From contig JAQYPI010000135.1 of NCBI GenBank assembly GCA_028726925.1, forward strand, positions 1 through 21,457: DNA of 21,457 nt, given 5' to 3'. This document shows positions 7,132-14,563 of this stretch, piece after piece. Below the pieces are notes generated by a model. That model had not been told where the DNA came from, made no database searches, and was given only the letters and a program-made list of their open reading frames with translations. A program made the position numbers and the translations under genes. This DNA comes from Caryophanales bacterium (GTDB lineage Bacteria; Bacillota_I; Bacilli_A; RFN20; CAG-826). The stretch's first letter is position 1. Each line of letters begins with the position of its first letter.

Positions 7132-7137
7132 GATAAT
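7132..7137 (+). promoter_or_regulatory. -10 box of the alpha-glucosidase gene, leaderless type
   Basis: GATAAT (five of six matches) ends 6 nt before the ATG at 7144. The intervening AAAGGC resembles an SD but is only 1 nt from the ATG, too close to work. No good -35 is present. A leaderless transcript starting at or beside the ATG is the simplest reading. Confidence 0.5.
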
Positions 7138-7143
7138 AAAGGC

Positions 7144-8784
7144 ATGAAAAAACCATTTTGGAAAAACGCGGTGGTTTACCAGATTTATCCCCGCTCCTTT
7201 TGCGATTCGAACGGCGATGGCATCGGGGATATCCCCGGAATCATTTCGAAACTCGATTACCTAAAAGATCTTGGGGTTGATATCCTTTGGCTCAGCCCCA
7301 TATACGAAAGTCCCCAATTCGACATCGGTTACGACATCTCGGATTATTACAAAATCAACCCGGAATATGGAACGATGGAGGATTTCGACCGCTTGATCGC
7401 CGAGGCGAAGAAACGGGGCATGCGAATCGTCATGGATCTCGTCGCGAATCATACCTCGGATCGCCACCCTTGGTTCCAAGCGAGCAAGGACAAGAATAGC
7501 CCGTATCACGATTATTACGTCTGGATGGATGGCAAGGACGGAGGAAAACGTCCCCCGAATAACTGGACGAGCAATTTCACGGGCCCCGCTTGGACCTATG
7601 TCCCCGAAACGGGGCAATGGTACCTTCACATCTTCGCCGCGGAACAACCGGACTTGAACTGGAAGAATCCGAAAGTGGTCGAAGAGGTGGAGAACATCAT
7701 CCGATTCTACCTCGACAAAGGGGTTTATGGTTTCCGCTGCGACGTCATCAATCAAATCTGGAAAGATAGTTACGAAGACTCGAAACGATTGACCCCCTTG
7801 GCCCGCGGTAACGAGTTCTACCTCATGAAGGAAGGGAATCACCGCATGCTTCGAAAAATCTACGATGACGTCCTTTCCCATTACGAGGACTGCGTGATGA
7901 TCGGGGAAACGTACAACGTCGATCTCGAAAACGGGAAACGTTTCCAGGAGAACAAGGAACTCACCATGTTTTTCCAATTCGAGCTCGCGAACGTTCGGGC
8001 TTTTGCCCTTCCCGTCTTCGAGCGTCCCTTCTCGGCGAAGCGGTTCAAAGAAGTCGCTTTCAAGTGGCAAAAAGGCATCGAGTGGCCGACGAATTATCTC
8101 GAGAACCACGACCAGCGCCGGTCCATCAATAAATTCGGGGATCCCAAGCGTTATTGGAAAGAATCCGGGAAAGCGCTTGCGTTGTTCAATCTGACTTTGC
8201 GGGGCACGCCGTTTATCTATCAAGGGGAAGAAATCGGCATGTTGGATTTGCCTCCTCGCGATCCCGCGAAATCCATGGATTGCAGCGCTCGCATGACCGA
8301 TCAACTCATGAAGAAAATGGGTGTCGTGAAAGGCTTGAGGAAAAAGATGATCAATCGCTTCGATCGCGATCATTCGCGCAGCCCGATGCAATGGAACGAT
8401 GGCGTTTCCGCGGGATTTTCTTCGAATGAAAACCCTTGGATTTGCGCGAATTCCAACAAGGATTGCATCAATGTCATCACCGAAACGAAGGATTCGGATT
8501 CCATCCTTTCCTTCTACCGGAGCCTCCTTGCTTATCGTCGGAAATCCCCTGCCTTGCAGGAAGGGACTTTCTTGGAAATCGAAACGAAAGGCGACCTCAT
8601 CGCTTATCGAAGAAAGCTCGGGGACGAAGAGATTCTCGTGCTTCTGAATCTCACGAAAAAGCGGCTCCGGCTTCCCACGTTTCTCCGGTCCATCGAAGGG
8701 AGGGTTGCCCTTGCCACGAGAGAGTCTGGAGAGGACCCGTCGATCCTCTTGCCCTACGAAGGGCGCTTGATTGAACTTGCTTAA
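7144..8784 (+). CDS. GH13 alpha-glucosidase, probably oligo-1,6-glucosidase type
   Basis: A 546-residue cytoplasmic hydrolase (no signal peptide) releasing glucose from short alpha-glucosides. Domain A/B motifs in order: AVVYQIYPRSFCDSNGDGIGD (10-30), the calcium-type loop, region I DLVANHTS (98-105), region II GFRCDVIN with nucleophile Asp200, region III MIGETYNV with acid/base Glu255, region IV NHDQ with stabiliser Asp323, and RSPMQWNDGVSAGFS, typical of the oligo-1,6-glucosidase/maltase/trehalose-6-phosphate hydrolase subgroup. Val201 after the nucleophile is the residue associated with alpha-1,6 specificity; maltases usually have Ala or Thr. The insertion IQIWKDSYEDSKRLTP-like segment fits DexB-type enzymes. 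It lies between a terminator and the dCMP deaminase promoter, so it seems monocistronic. It might process sugars taken up by an importer such as the one downstream; this is inference. Confidence 0.9.
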   Translation: MKKPFWKNAVVYQIYPRSFCDSNGDGIGDIPGIISKLDYLKDLGVDILWLSPIYESPQFDIGYDISDYYKINPEYGTMEDFDRLIAEAKKRGMRIVMDLVANHTSDRHPWFQASKDKNSPYHDYYVWMDGKDGGKRPPNNWTSNFTGPAWTYVPETGQWYLHIFAAEQPDLNWKNPKVVEEVENIIRFYLDKGVYGFRCDVINQIWKDSYEDSKRLTPLARGNEFYLMKEGNHRMLRKIYDDVLSHYEDCVMIGETYNVDLENGKRFQENKELTMFFQFELANVRAFALPVFERPFSAKRFKEVAFKWQKGIEWPTNYLENHDQRRSINKFGDPKRYWKESGKALALFNLTLRGTPFIYQGEEIGMLDLPPRDPAKSMDCSARMTDQLMKKMGVVKGLRKKMINRFDRDHSRSPMQWNDGVSAGFSSNENPWICANSNKDCINVITETKDSDSILSFYRSLLAYRRKSPALQEGTFLEIETKGDLIAYRRKLGDEEILVLLNLTKKRLRLPTFLRSIEGRVALATRESGEDPSILLPYEGRLIELA

Positions 8785-8813
8785 ACACGCGTGTATCATA
8801 TGCGCCTAAGGAG
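8771..8813 (+). promoter_or_regulatory. Promoter of the dCMP deaminase-ECF operon with central palindrome
   Basis: TTGAAC (8771-8776), 17-nt spacer, TATCAT (8794-8799). The -35 lies in the last codons of the glucosidase gene. The spacer contains the perfect 10-bp palindrome ACACGCGTGT (8785-8794), a possible operator. SD AAGGAG (8808-8813) is 7 nt from ATG 8821. Confidence 0.65.
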
Positions 8814-8820
8814 TTTTGCT

Positions 8821-9303
8821 ATGGAAACGCCAAGACAGGATAACTTGAAATGGGATGAATACTTCATGGGTCTCGCCAGGCTGAGTGCCCTCCGTTCCAA
8901 AGACCCCTCGACCCAGGTCGGCGCCTGCATCGTCGACCCCGATCACAAAGTGGTTTCCATCGGTTATAACGGCATGCCTCGAGGCGTCGATGACGAAGCC
9001 ATCCCTTGGGGACATGGCGAGGGCCTGGATTCGAAATACCTTTACGTTTGCCATGCGGAATTCAACGCGATTCTCAACAATCGCGATGGCTCTGCGTTGC
9101 AGGGATGCACCATTTACGTCACCTTGTTCCCCTGCAACGAATGCGCGAAAGCAATCGTCCAAGTCGGCATCAAGGAAGTGATTTTCGCGGACGACAAGTA
9201 CCACGATTCCGTGGAAAGCACGGCTTCCCGCCGGATTCTCGAACTCGCCGGTGTCCGCTACCGCCGCTACAAAGGCCGTGACGTGGAGATTTCTGTGAAG
9301 TGA
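8821..9303 (+). CDS. dCMP deaminase (ComEB-like)
   Basis: Zinc enzyme deaminating dCMP to dUMP, a precursor of dTMP; 160 residues. The zinc and catalytic motifs are CHAEFNAIL (His78, Glu80) and LFPCNECAKAIVQVGI (Cys105, Cys108). The N-terminal WDEYFMGLARLSALRSKDPSTQVGA and GYNGMPRGVDD blocks are characteristic of deoxycytidylate deaminases rather than cytidine or tRNA deaminases. The ATG at 8821 with AAGGAG 7 nt upstream is preferred over an in-frame upstream GTG at 8791, which lies in the promoter. The stop overlaps the next GTG start (GTGA), making it the first gene of a long operon that includes the ECF module. Confidence 0.95.
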   Translation: METPRQDNLKWDEYFMGLARLSALRSKDPSTQVGACIVDPDHKVVSIGYNGMPRGVDDEAIPWGHGEGLDSKYLYVCHAEFNAILNNRDGSALQGCTIYVTLFPCNECAKAIVQVGIKEVIFADDKYHDSVESTASRRILELAGVRYRRYKGRDVEISVK

Positions 9304-9575
9304 GATATTCCCCGTTTTATCGCATCATCGTCGTTGTCTTTTGCTTTGCAATCCTCGGTTTTTTCGTCATCCTCCCCTTTTTGAATGACCCATCGCCCAG
9401 TTGGGTGGCCCTTTTCGTCCTCCTCGGCATTTGGGCCGCGGCGCTCGTCGGCACGATCGTCGGGATGGAGGTCATGTGGCATAAGCGCCACAAGAAGGAA
9501 GACCAGGAAAAGGCGCTTGAGCCCGTCAATGACGACTCGGAAAAACCCGAGATCACGGAGGATTCCCATGAGTGA
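9300..9575 (+). CDS. Small membrane protein with two helices, 91 residues
   Basis: Not a family I recognise. Two hydrophobic helices, about residues 8-28 (RIIVVVFCFAILGFFVILPF) and 35-58 (WVALFVLLGIWAAALVGTIV), are joined by a short NDPSPS turn and followed by a charged cytoplasmic tail (HKRHKKEDQEK then acidic to the end). It starts with GTG at 9300, overlapping the dCMP deaminase stop by 4 nt (GTGA), and overlaps the following ecfA gene by 8 nt. This packing makes it a genuine operon member. A role as an accessory of the ECF transporter is possible from position only; it is too small and has too few helices to be a typical S-component. Confidence 0.75.
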   Translation: MRYSPFYRIIVVVFCFAILGFFVILPFLNDPSPSWVALFVLLGIWAAALVGTIVGMEVMWHKRHKKEDQEKALEPVNDDSEKPEITEDSHE

Positions 9576-10392
9576 ACCCATCCTCTCGGTCGAGCATCTT
9601 TCCTTTGCGTACGAAGAAGGCAAAAACGTCCTTAGCGATCTTTGCTTTTCGGTGGAAAAAGGCAGCTATGTGTGCGTCATCGGCCACAACGGTTCCGGGA
9701 AATCGACGCTCGCGAAATGCATCATGGGCTTGAATGGGGCCTTTGAAGGGAAAATCCTTTTGTTCGGGGAGCCCCTCACGAAAAAGAACGTCTATGCCCT
9801 TCGTTCCCGGGTTGGCATCGTTTTCCAAAACCCGGATAACCAGTTCGTTGGCTCTACCGTCGCGGACGATATCGCCTTCGGCCTAGAAAACCGCCAAGTC
9901 CCGACCGCGGACATGCCCCGCATCATTGAGGAATTCGCCCATGAAGTCGGCATGGAAGCATTTCTAGATCACGAGCCCCAGATGCTAAGCGGCGGGCAGA
10001 AGCAGCGTGTCGCGATTTCCGGCGTACTCGCGATGCATCCGGATCTCATCGTCTTTGACGAAGCCACCGCGATGCTTGATCCCAAAGGCAAGCGGGAAAT
10101 CTCCGCCCTCGTGGAGAAAATGCGCCTCGAGAACCCTTCCTTGACCCTTCTTTCGATCACCCATGACGTTGAAGAAGCCGCCAAGGCCGACCAAGTCATC
10201 GTCATCGACAAGGGCCGTATCGTCTTCGCGGGTTCCCCCTCGGAAGTCTTTGCCCACGAAAAAGAACTGGAAGCCATCCACTTAAGCGTTCCTTTTGGCT
10301 ATGCTCTCGCCTCGAAACTTCGCGAAAAAGGAATGGACGTCCCCCCTGAATTGCATGATATGGACGCTTTGGAGGATTACCTATGCCGATAA
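9568..10392 (+). CDS. ecfA1: ECF transporter ATPase, EcfA1 type
   Basis: One of two ATPases of an energy-coupling-factor vitamin/metal importer, 274 residues from the ATG at 9568. Motifs: Walker A GHNGSGKST (39-47), Q-loop FQNPDNQF (Gln87, the FQNPDNQF form typical of EcfA1), signature LSGGQ (140-144), Walker B LIVFDEA (160-166), switch His199. The ATG has GGAGGA 5 nt upstream. A much longer open frame starts upstream (9385) but overlaps the small membrane protein and would add unrelated residues. Overlaps with both neighbours (8 and 10 nt) place it in the ecfA1-ecfA2-ecfT block. Confidence 0.95.
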   Translation: MSEPILSVEHLSFAYEEGKNVLSDLCFSVEKGSYVCVIGHNGSGKSTLAKCIMGLNGAFEGKILLFGEPLTKKNVYALRSRVGIVFQNPDNQFVGSTVADDIAFGLENRQVPTADMPRIIEEFAHEVGMEAFLDHEPQMLSGGQKQRVAISGVLAMHPDLIVFDEATAMLDPKGKREISALVEKMRLENPSLTLLSITHDVEEAAKADQVIVIDKGRIVFAGSPSEVFAHEKELEAIHLSVPFGYALASKLREKGMDVPPELHDMDALEDYLCR

Positions 10393-11240
10393 TCTTCCGC
10401 GACGTCTGCTATTCCTACACCGACAAGAATCCGATGGATCACCTCGCCTTGTCCCACCTTTCCTTCACGATCGAGACGGGAAGCTTTACCGCCCTTGTCG
10501 GGAGAACGGGATGCGGGAAATCCACCCTGGTCCAGCAAATCAACGCCTTGTTCCATCCTCTTTCTGGGGAAGTCGAGGTTGATGGCTATCTCAATTCGAG
10601 CGATAAGAAGAAACGGACGAAGAAGAACAAAGAACTCCGTAAAAAAGTCGGCCTCGTTTTCCAATTCCCCGAATATCAGCTTTTCGAGGAATCCGTTTTG
10701 AAGGACGTCGTATTCGGCCCCAAGAATTTCGGGGCGAGCAAGGAAGAGGCGTTGGCCGCGGCGAAAGAAGCCCTCGCTCTTGTCGGCCTTGATGAATCTT
10801 TTTACGAACGCTCCCCCTTTGAACTATCGGGTGGGGAGAAACGACGCGTCGCCATCGCCGGCATCTTGGCCTGCCATCCTGAATACCTGATTGTCGATGA
10901 GCCGACCGCGGGCCTTGATCCGAAAGGCTCCCAAGAGATGATGGACCTCTTCGAGGATATCCACCGAAAAGGGACGACGATCATTTTGGTAACCCACGAC
11001 ATGAATCTCGTGCTCCGTTATTGCGACCGCGTTCTCGTCTTGGAGGATGGCAAATTGGTCGCGGACGACAAACCGAGCGCGTTCTTCCAACAAGACATGG
11101 ACCGTTATTCGCTCGAGACCCCTGCCCTTTATCGTTTCTTGCAAGGCTTGGAAGCAAAAGGACTCAAGCTTGAGCAAGACGGCATCACCGACGTGGATTC
11201 CCTCGCGGAAGCCATCGTGAAAGCGAGGAAACCCTCATGA
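10383..11240 (+). CDS. ecfA2: ECF transporter ATPase, EcfA2 type
   Basis: Second ATPase of the ECF module, 285 residues. Walker A GRTGCGKST (40-48), Q-loop FQFPEYQLFEE (Gln94; FQFPEYQLFE is the EcfA2 hallmark), signature LSGGE (148-152), Walker B YLIVDEPTAGLDP (168-180) and switch histidine in VTHD. A lysine-rich stretch (residues 73-88, DKKKRTKKNKELRKK) between Walker A and Q-loop is typical. GGAGGA, encoded in the last codons of ecfA1, lies 6 nt before the ATG. The stop overlaps the ecfT start (ATGA). EcfA1 and EcfA2 form the ATP-hydrolysing heterodimer bound to EcfT. Confidence 0.95.
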   Translation: MPIIFRDVCYSYTDKNPMDHLALSHLSFTIETGSFTALVGRTGCGKSTLVQQINALFHPLSGEVEVDGYLNSSDKKKRTKKNKELRKKVGLVFQFPEYQLFEESVLKDVVFGPKNFGASKEEALAAAKEALALVGLDESFYERSPFELSGGEKRRVAIAGILACHPEYLIVDEPTAGLDPKGSQEMMDLFEDIHRKGTTIILVTHDMNLVLRYCDRVLVLEDGKLVADDKPSAFFQQDMDRYSLETPALYRFLQGLEAKGLKLEQDGITDVDSLAEAIVKARKPS

Positions 11241-12097
11241 AGGCGTTCGCTCTTGGACGCTATGTCCCCGGGGATTCCTGGCTCCATCGCCTGGACCCCC
11301 GATTGAAGATCCTTTCCACCATCCTCCTCATGGTGTGCGTTTTTCTCAATTACAGTTCCTGGACCATGAGATACGCGATGATGGGGGTCATGTTTCTCAT
11401 CATTTCCGTGCTTCTATGGATGACCAAAATGAGCTTCCGAAGCGTTCTCTCGAGCCTTCGCCATCTTTGGTTCATGGTCGTTTTCGTTCTCATCATCTAC
11501 ATTCTCATGCCAAGCACGGTCCACGTCCTTCCACTCGCCTGGGATCTCAATGGATGGGTCGTTTATTGGGACTCGTTCGCCGAGGCGGGCCGCATCCTTC
11601 TGCGCCTCGTCATGATGGTGGAACTGACCTTGATCCTCACCGCCTCCACGAAACCCCTCGATCTGACCTATGCCCTCGAATGGTATCTCACGCCTTTGAA
11701 GGTGTTCCATTTCCCATCCGCTGAAGTCGCCATGACAATCTCGATTGCCTTGCGCTTCATTCCCACGTTGCTCGAGGATACCAATCGGGTCATGAAAGCC
11801 CAATCCTCCCGCGGCGTCGATTTCGAGCACGGAAGCCTTTGGAAACGCTTGATGGGCGTAACCTCCTTGGTCATTCCCCTCTTCGTCTCGAGTTTCATGC
11901 GTTCCGAAGAACTCGCGAACGCGATGGAATGCCGCGGTTATGATCCGCGCGCGAAAAGAACGCGTTACCACATCCTCCGATTCCATTGGCGTGACCTTCT
12001 TGGGTTTGTTCTCGTCGCTAGCTTGTTTGCTTTCTGCGTGACCACGGTCGCGATGGGCCTTGATTATTTCGCTCTCGCCGGCTTGGAGGTTCTATGA
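11237..12097 (+). CDS. ecfT: ECF transporter transmembrane subunit EcfT
   Basis: Membrane scaffold coupling the two ATPases to substrate-specific S-components; 286 residues. N-terminal LGRYVPGDSWLHRLDPRLKIL is the standard EcfT opening. Several hydrophobic helices follow (about 26-42, 46-62, 76-92, 120-136, 165-178, 205-222 and a last one near 255-275). The two coupling motifs that dock on the ATPases are AQSSRGVDF (SRG, 191-193) and AMECRGYDP (CRG, 232-234), both variants of the ARG consensus. The 4-nt overlaps on either side join it to ecfA2 and truA. No S-component is encoded in this window, consistent with a group II shared module used by S-proteins elsewhere. Confidence 0.95.
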   Translation: MKAFALGRYVPGDSWLHRLDPRLKILSTILLMVCVFLNYSSWTMRYAMMGVMFLIISVLLWMTKMSFRSVLSSLRHLWFMVVFVLIIYILMPSTVHVLPLAWDLNGWVVYWDSFAEAGRILLRLVMMVELTLILTASTKPLDLTYALEWYLTPLKVFHFPSAEVAMTISIALRFIPTLLEDTNRVMKAQSSRGVDFEHGSLWKRLMGVTSLVIPLFVSSFMRSEELANAMECRGYDPRAKRTRYHILRFHWRDLLGFVLVASLFAFCVTTVAMGLDYFALAGLEVL

Positions 12098-12849
12098 AAT
12101 ACCTTGGCGTCGTTTCCTATTGTGGTAACGCCTATTCCGGATTCGAGCGCCAAAAAGACAAGAAAACAATCCAGGGAACCTTGGAAAAAGAGCTTTCGTT
12201 TTTGCTAGGGGTCCCGACGTTCATCAAAGGGGCTGGCAGGACGGATAGCAAGGTCAACGCGGAGGGGCAAACGTTCTCTTTCGAAGCGAAACCAATCGAG
12301 AACGTGGGTCGTTTTCTCGATGCGCTGAATCGCCTTCTTCCCCGTGATATCGAGATGCTTCGCCTCGAGGTTGTCCCCGATGAGTTCGACGCGCGCCATT
12401 CCTCGTGCGGGAAGCGTTATCGCTATCGCTTTTCTTACGGCTCGAAAATGCCGTTCGAGACATCCACCGTCGCCTACATCGGGAACAGGAACGATTTCGA
12501 CGAGGCGGCTTTTCTTGAGGCAATCCGCCTTTACGAAGGGGAACACCGTTTCCACAATTTCACGACCAAGAAGGATGACAAAGACGATTTCGTTCGTTTC
12601 GTCCATATCGAATCGGCGTGGGTGGATGGAAAGAAACGGCAGGGAGAAGTCGTCTTCGTCGCGAATGGGTTCATGACCTACATGGTCCGATTTCTCGTCG
12701 GCGCGGCATTCAAGGCGGCATTTCATACCATAACGATTCCCTTTCTTAAAGAAAGAATTGATTCCGAGGAGAGGCGTATAATGTCTTTCAAAGCCCCGCC
12801 GGAAGGGCTCACGTTGCTTGAGGTTCTATATCATGAAAGTTACCGCTAA
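12094..12849 (+). CDS. truA: tRNA pseudouridine synthase A
   Basis: Converts uridines 38-40 of tRNA anticodon arms to pseudouridine; 251 residues, normal length. The catalytic aspartate Asp51 lies in GAGRTDSKVNA (consensus GAGRTDAGVHA, so Ala-Gly and His are replaced). Other landmarks are IQGTLEKEL, LLPRDIEM, FDARHSSCGKRYRYRF, FVANGFMTYMVRFLVGA and APPEGLTLLEV. The gene follows ecfT in an ATGA overlap, an order known from Bacillus and relatives; there the block sits between ribosomal protein genes, which are missing here. The last codons provide the SD for the PHP gene, which it overlaps by 17 nt. Confidence 0.94.
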   Translation: MKYLGVVSYCGNAYSGFERQKDKKTIQGTLEKELSFLLGVPTFIKGAGRTDSKVNAEGQTFSFEAKPIENVGRFLDALNRLLPRDIEMLRLEVVPDEFDARHSSCGKRYRYRFSYGSKMPFETSTVAYIGNRNDFDEAAFLEAIRLYEGEHRFHNFTTKKDDKDDFVRFVHIESAWVDGKKRQGEVVFVANGFMTYMVRFLVGAAFKAAFHTITIPFLKERIDSEERRIMSFKAPPEGLTLLEVLYHESYR

Positions 12850-13639
12850 TTATCATGGGCACACGTATCGCTGCGGTCATGCCTATGGCCAAGACGAGGA
12901 ATACGTTCAAGCCGCCCTCGAAATGGGTTTCGAGGTCATGGGGTTCGCTGATCATGTGATTCTCCCGGGTTTTTCGCAATATCCCATGCGTGCGGATTAT
13001 GACAAACTGCCCGATTACCTTTCTTCCATCGATGCCCTAAAGAAGAAATACGAAGGCAAAATCGAGATTTACAAAGGCTTCGAAGCGGAATGGCTCGGCG
13101 CTTTCTATGAAGACTATTATCGCGATCTCCTAAAAAGCGGGAAAGTCGATTACCTGATCCTCGGGCAACACGGCGAAATGCCCCGACAAGGCGAATTCTT
13201 CTTTTTCCCGGCTTCTCAAAAGCCGAAAGAGGCAATCCTTCGTTACGCGGACTTGATCGTGGAAGGGGCGAGAACCGGCCTTTTCTCCTACATCTGCCAT
13301 CCGGATGTTTTCGTGAATTGGTTCCATTATTATGGAGAAGAAGGCGCGATCGCCGCGCGCAAGATCGCGGAAGTCGCAAAAGAGATGGGCATCCCCCTGG
13401 AGGTCAACATCAGCTGCACCCGTATGCAAGGGTTCGCTTTTGAAAACGAAAACCTTCCGTTCTATCCTTTCCCCTCGTTTTGGGACATCGTTTCGGAGGT
13501 TGGCTGCGATGTCATCATCGGGGTCGACGCCCACCATCCTGATCACTACCGCTCCCCCTATTTCGACGAGTTCGTCGCTTTCTGCGAGCGCCACCATCTC
13601 CATCGCCTTGACCGCCTGACTTTCCGCAAAGGGAAATGA
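12833..13639 (+). CDS. PHP-domain phosphatase (HisJ-like)
   Basis: A 268-residue PHP-fold metal-dependent hydrolase. Metal ligands are visible: YHGHTYRCGH (His8, His10, His16), FADH (Asp40-His41), KGFEAEW (Glu84), LGQHGEM (His113), ICHPDVF (His156) and GVDAHHPDH (Asp232, His234). The order and length fit the HisJ-type histidinol-phosphatases, but no other histidine gene is nearby, so the substrate is unproven; similar proteins are often assigned only as PHP-family hydrolases. The ATG at 12833 has GAGGTT 7 nt upstream; an in-frame TTG at 12818 is less likely. Last gene of the dCMP deaminase-ECF-truA operon; 83 nt of non-coding DNA follow. Confidence 0.88.
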   Translation: MKVTANYHGHTYRCGHAYGQDEEYVQAALEMGFEVMGFADHVILPGFSQYPMRADYDKLPDYLSSIDALKKKYEGKIEIYKGFEAEWLGAFYEDYYRDLLKSGKVDYLILGQHGEMPRQGEFFFFPASQKPKEAILRYADLIVEGARTGLFSYICHPDVFVNWFHYYGEEGAIAARKIAEVAKEMGIPLEVNISCTRMQGFAFENENLPFYPFPSFWDIVSEVGCDVIIGVDAHHPDHYRSPYFDEFVAFCERHHLHRLDRLTFRKGK

Positions 13640-13672
13640 GCTTGAGGCTCTTCTCACAAATTGGCTATTTTC

Positions 13673-13717
13673 CTCACTTTTAGTGAGTGGTATAGTTTTT
13701 CCGCATAAAACAAGGAG
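13673..13717 (+). promoter_or_regulatory. Extended -10 promoter of yebC with inverted repeat
   Basis: TGG-TATAGT (13688-13696) is an extended -10, five of six matches, with no good -35. Immediately upstream, CTCACT (13673-13678), TTT and AGTGAG (13682-13687) form a perfect 6-bp inverted repeat where the -35/-10 spacer lies. It is not followed by a T-run directly enough to be a convincing terminator for the PHP gene. SD AAGGAG (13712-13717) is 5 nt from ATG 13723. Confidence 0.55.
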
Positions 13718-13722
13718 TTTTT

Positions 13723-14427
13723 ATGGGAAGACACTTTGAAGTCCGTGCGGCGGCTATGGCGGCCTCCGCAAAAGCGAAGTCCGCGATTTACATGCGCGCT
13801 TCGAAAGAAATCTACGCGGCAGCGAAATCCGGCGAACCGGATCCCAACAGCAACCTCGCTCTCCGCAGCGCCATCGAAAAATACCGCAAATCCTGCCCGA
13901 AAGACGTCATTGAACGTGCCATTGAAAAGGCCAAAGGCGGCGATGCCGTTGCCTACATCCCTGGCCGTTATGAATTCATGGGCCCGGCGGGAAGCTACCT
14001 TATCATCGATACTCTTACGGACAACGTGAACCGCGCTCTTGTTAGCGTTCGCACCATCGTCACGCGCAAAGGCGGAAAGATGGCTTCCGTCGCTTACAAC
14101 TTCGAGCAGCTTGGCGTCTTGAACTTCAAGGGCGCGAGCCGCGACGCCGTCGAGGAAGCGCTTATCATGGGCGACGTCGACGTGCGCGAAGTCACCGAGG
14201 AAGAAGGGGACATCCAAGTCCTTGTTGCCCCGGGCGATCTCGAAAAGGCCAAAGAGTGCCTCAAGGATCTCAGCGTTTCCGATTATGATCGCGCTGAGAC
14301 GACCATGTATCCGAACGAATGGATTGAGGTCGAGGGCGAAGACCTGAAACGCCTCCAGGACATCATGGCGCAGCTCGACGAATGCGAAGACGTCCAAGCC
14401 GTCTATTCCAACGTCGACAATATCTGA
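13723..14427 (+). CDS. YebC/PmpR (TACO1) family protein
   Basis: A 234-residue member of the YebC family, described as a DNA-binding regulator in some bacteria and as a ribosome-associated factor helping translation of proline stretches in recent work (YebC/TACO1). Characteristic residues: MGRHFEVR at the N-terminus, AKAKSAIYMRASKEIYAAAKSGEPDP (16-41) with SNLALRSAIEKYR, VIERAIEKAKGG (62-73), YEFMGPAGSYLIIDTLTDNVNRA, the VRTIVTRKGGKM segment, and ADVDVREV-like GDVDVREV in the third domain. The MGR start places it in the YeeN-type branch found in Bacillota, rather than the MAGHS-starting branch. It stands alone with its own promoter and a strong terminator. Confidence 0.93.
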   Translation: MGRHFEVRAAAMAASAKAKSAIYMRASKEIYAAAKSGEPDPNSNLALRSAIEKYRKSCPKDVIERAIEKAKGGDAVAYIPGRYEFMGPAGSYLIIDTLTDNVNRALVSVRTIVTRKGGKMASVAYNFEQLGVLNFKGASRDAVEEALIMGDVDVREVTEEEGDIQVLVAPGDLEKAKECLKDLSVSDYDRAETTMYPNEWIEVEGEDLKRLQDIMAQLDECEDVQAVYSNVDNI

Positions 14428-14440
14428 TCATTTCGATAAG

Positions 14441-14471
14441 AAGCCGGCTTCTTCCTGGGGCCGGCTTTTTT
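14441..14471 (+). terminator. Rho-independent terminator after yebC
   Basis: AAGCCGG (14441-14447) pairs with CCGGCTT (14461-14467); including C-G and G-U pairs inside, the stem reaches 11 bp with a 5-nt loop. TTTTTTG follows. It begins 13 nt after the stop codon. Confidence 0.9.
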
Positions 14472-14563
14472 GTCGATTTTTTCGGCATTACCTCTTGAGT
14501 CAAAAAGAAGCGATGGATTTGATGTTAAAACGTCAATGGGTAGCCTATTTTTCGAAATGGGAT

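Noticed and set aside
7261..8799. A 512-codon open frame on the minus strand inside the alpha-glucosidase gene
   Set aside because: Long antisense frames recur under many genes here (also 3513-4550, 15251-16234, 18678-19598). They come from the G/C-ending codon bias and have no SD or recognisable domains.
12818..12832. TTG start for the PHP gene, and likewise TTG 6661 and GTG 8791 for other genes
   Set aside because: In each case a downstream ATG has a well-spaced SD and fits the family N-terminus.
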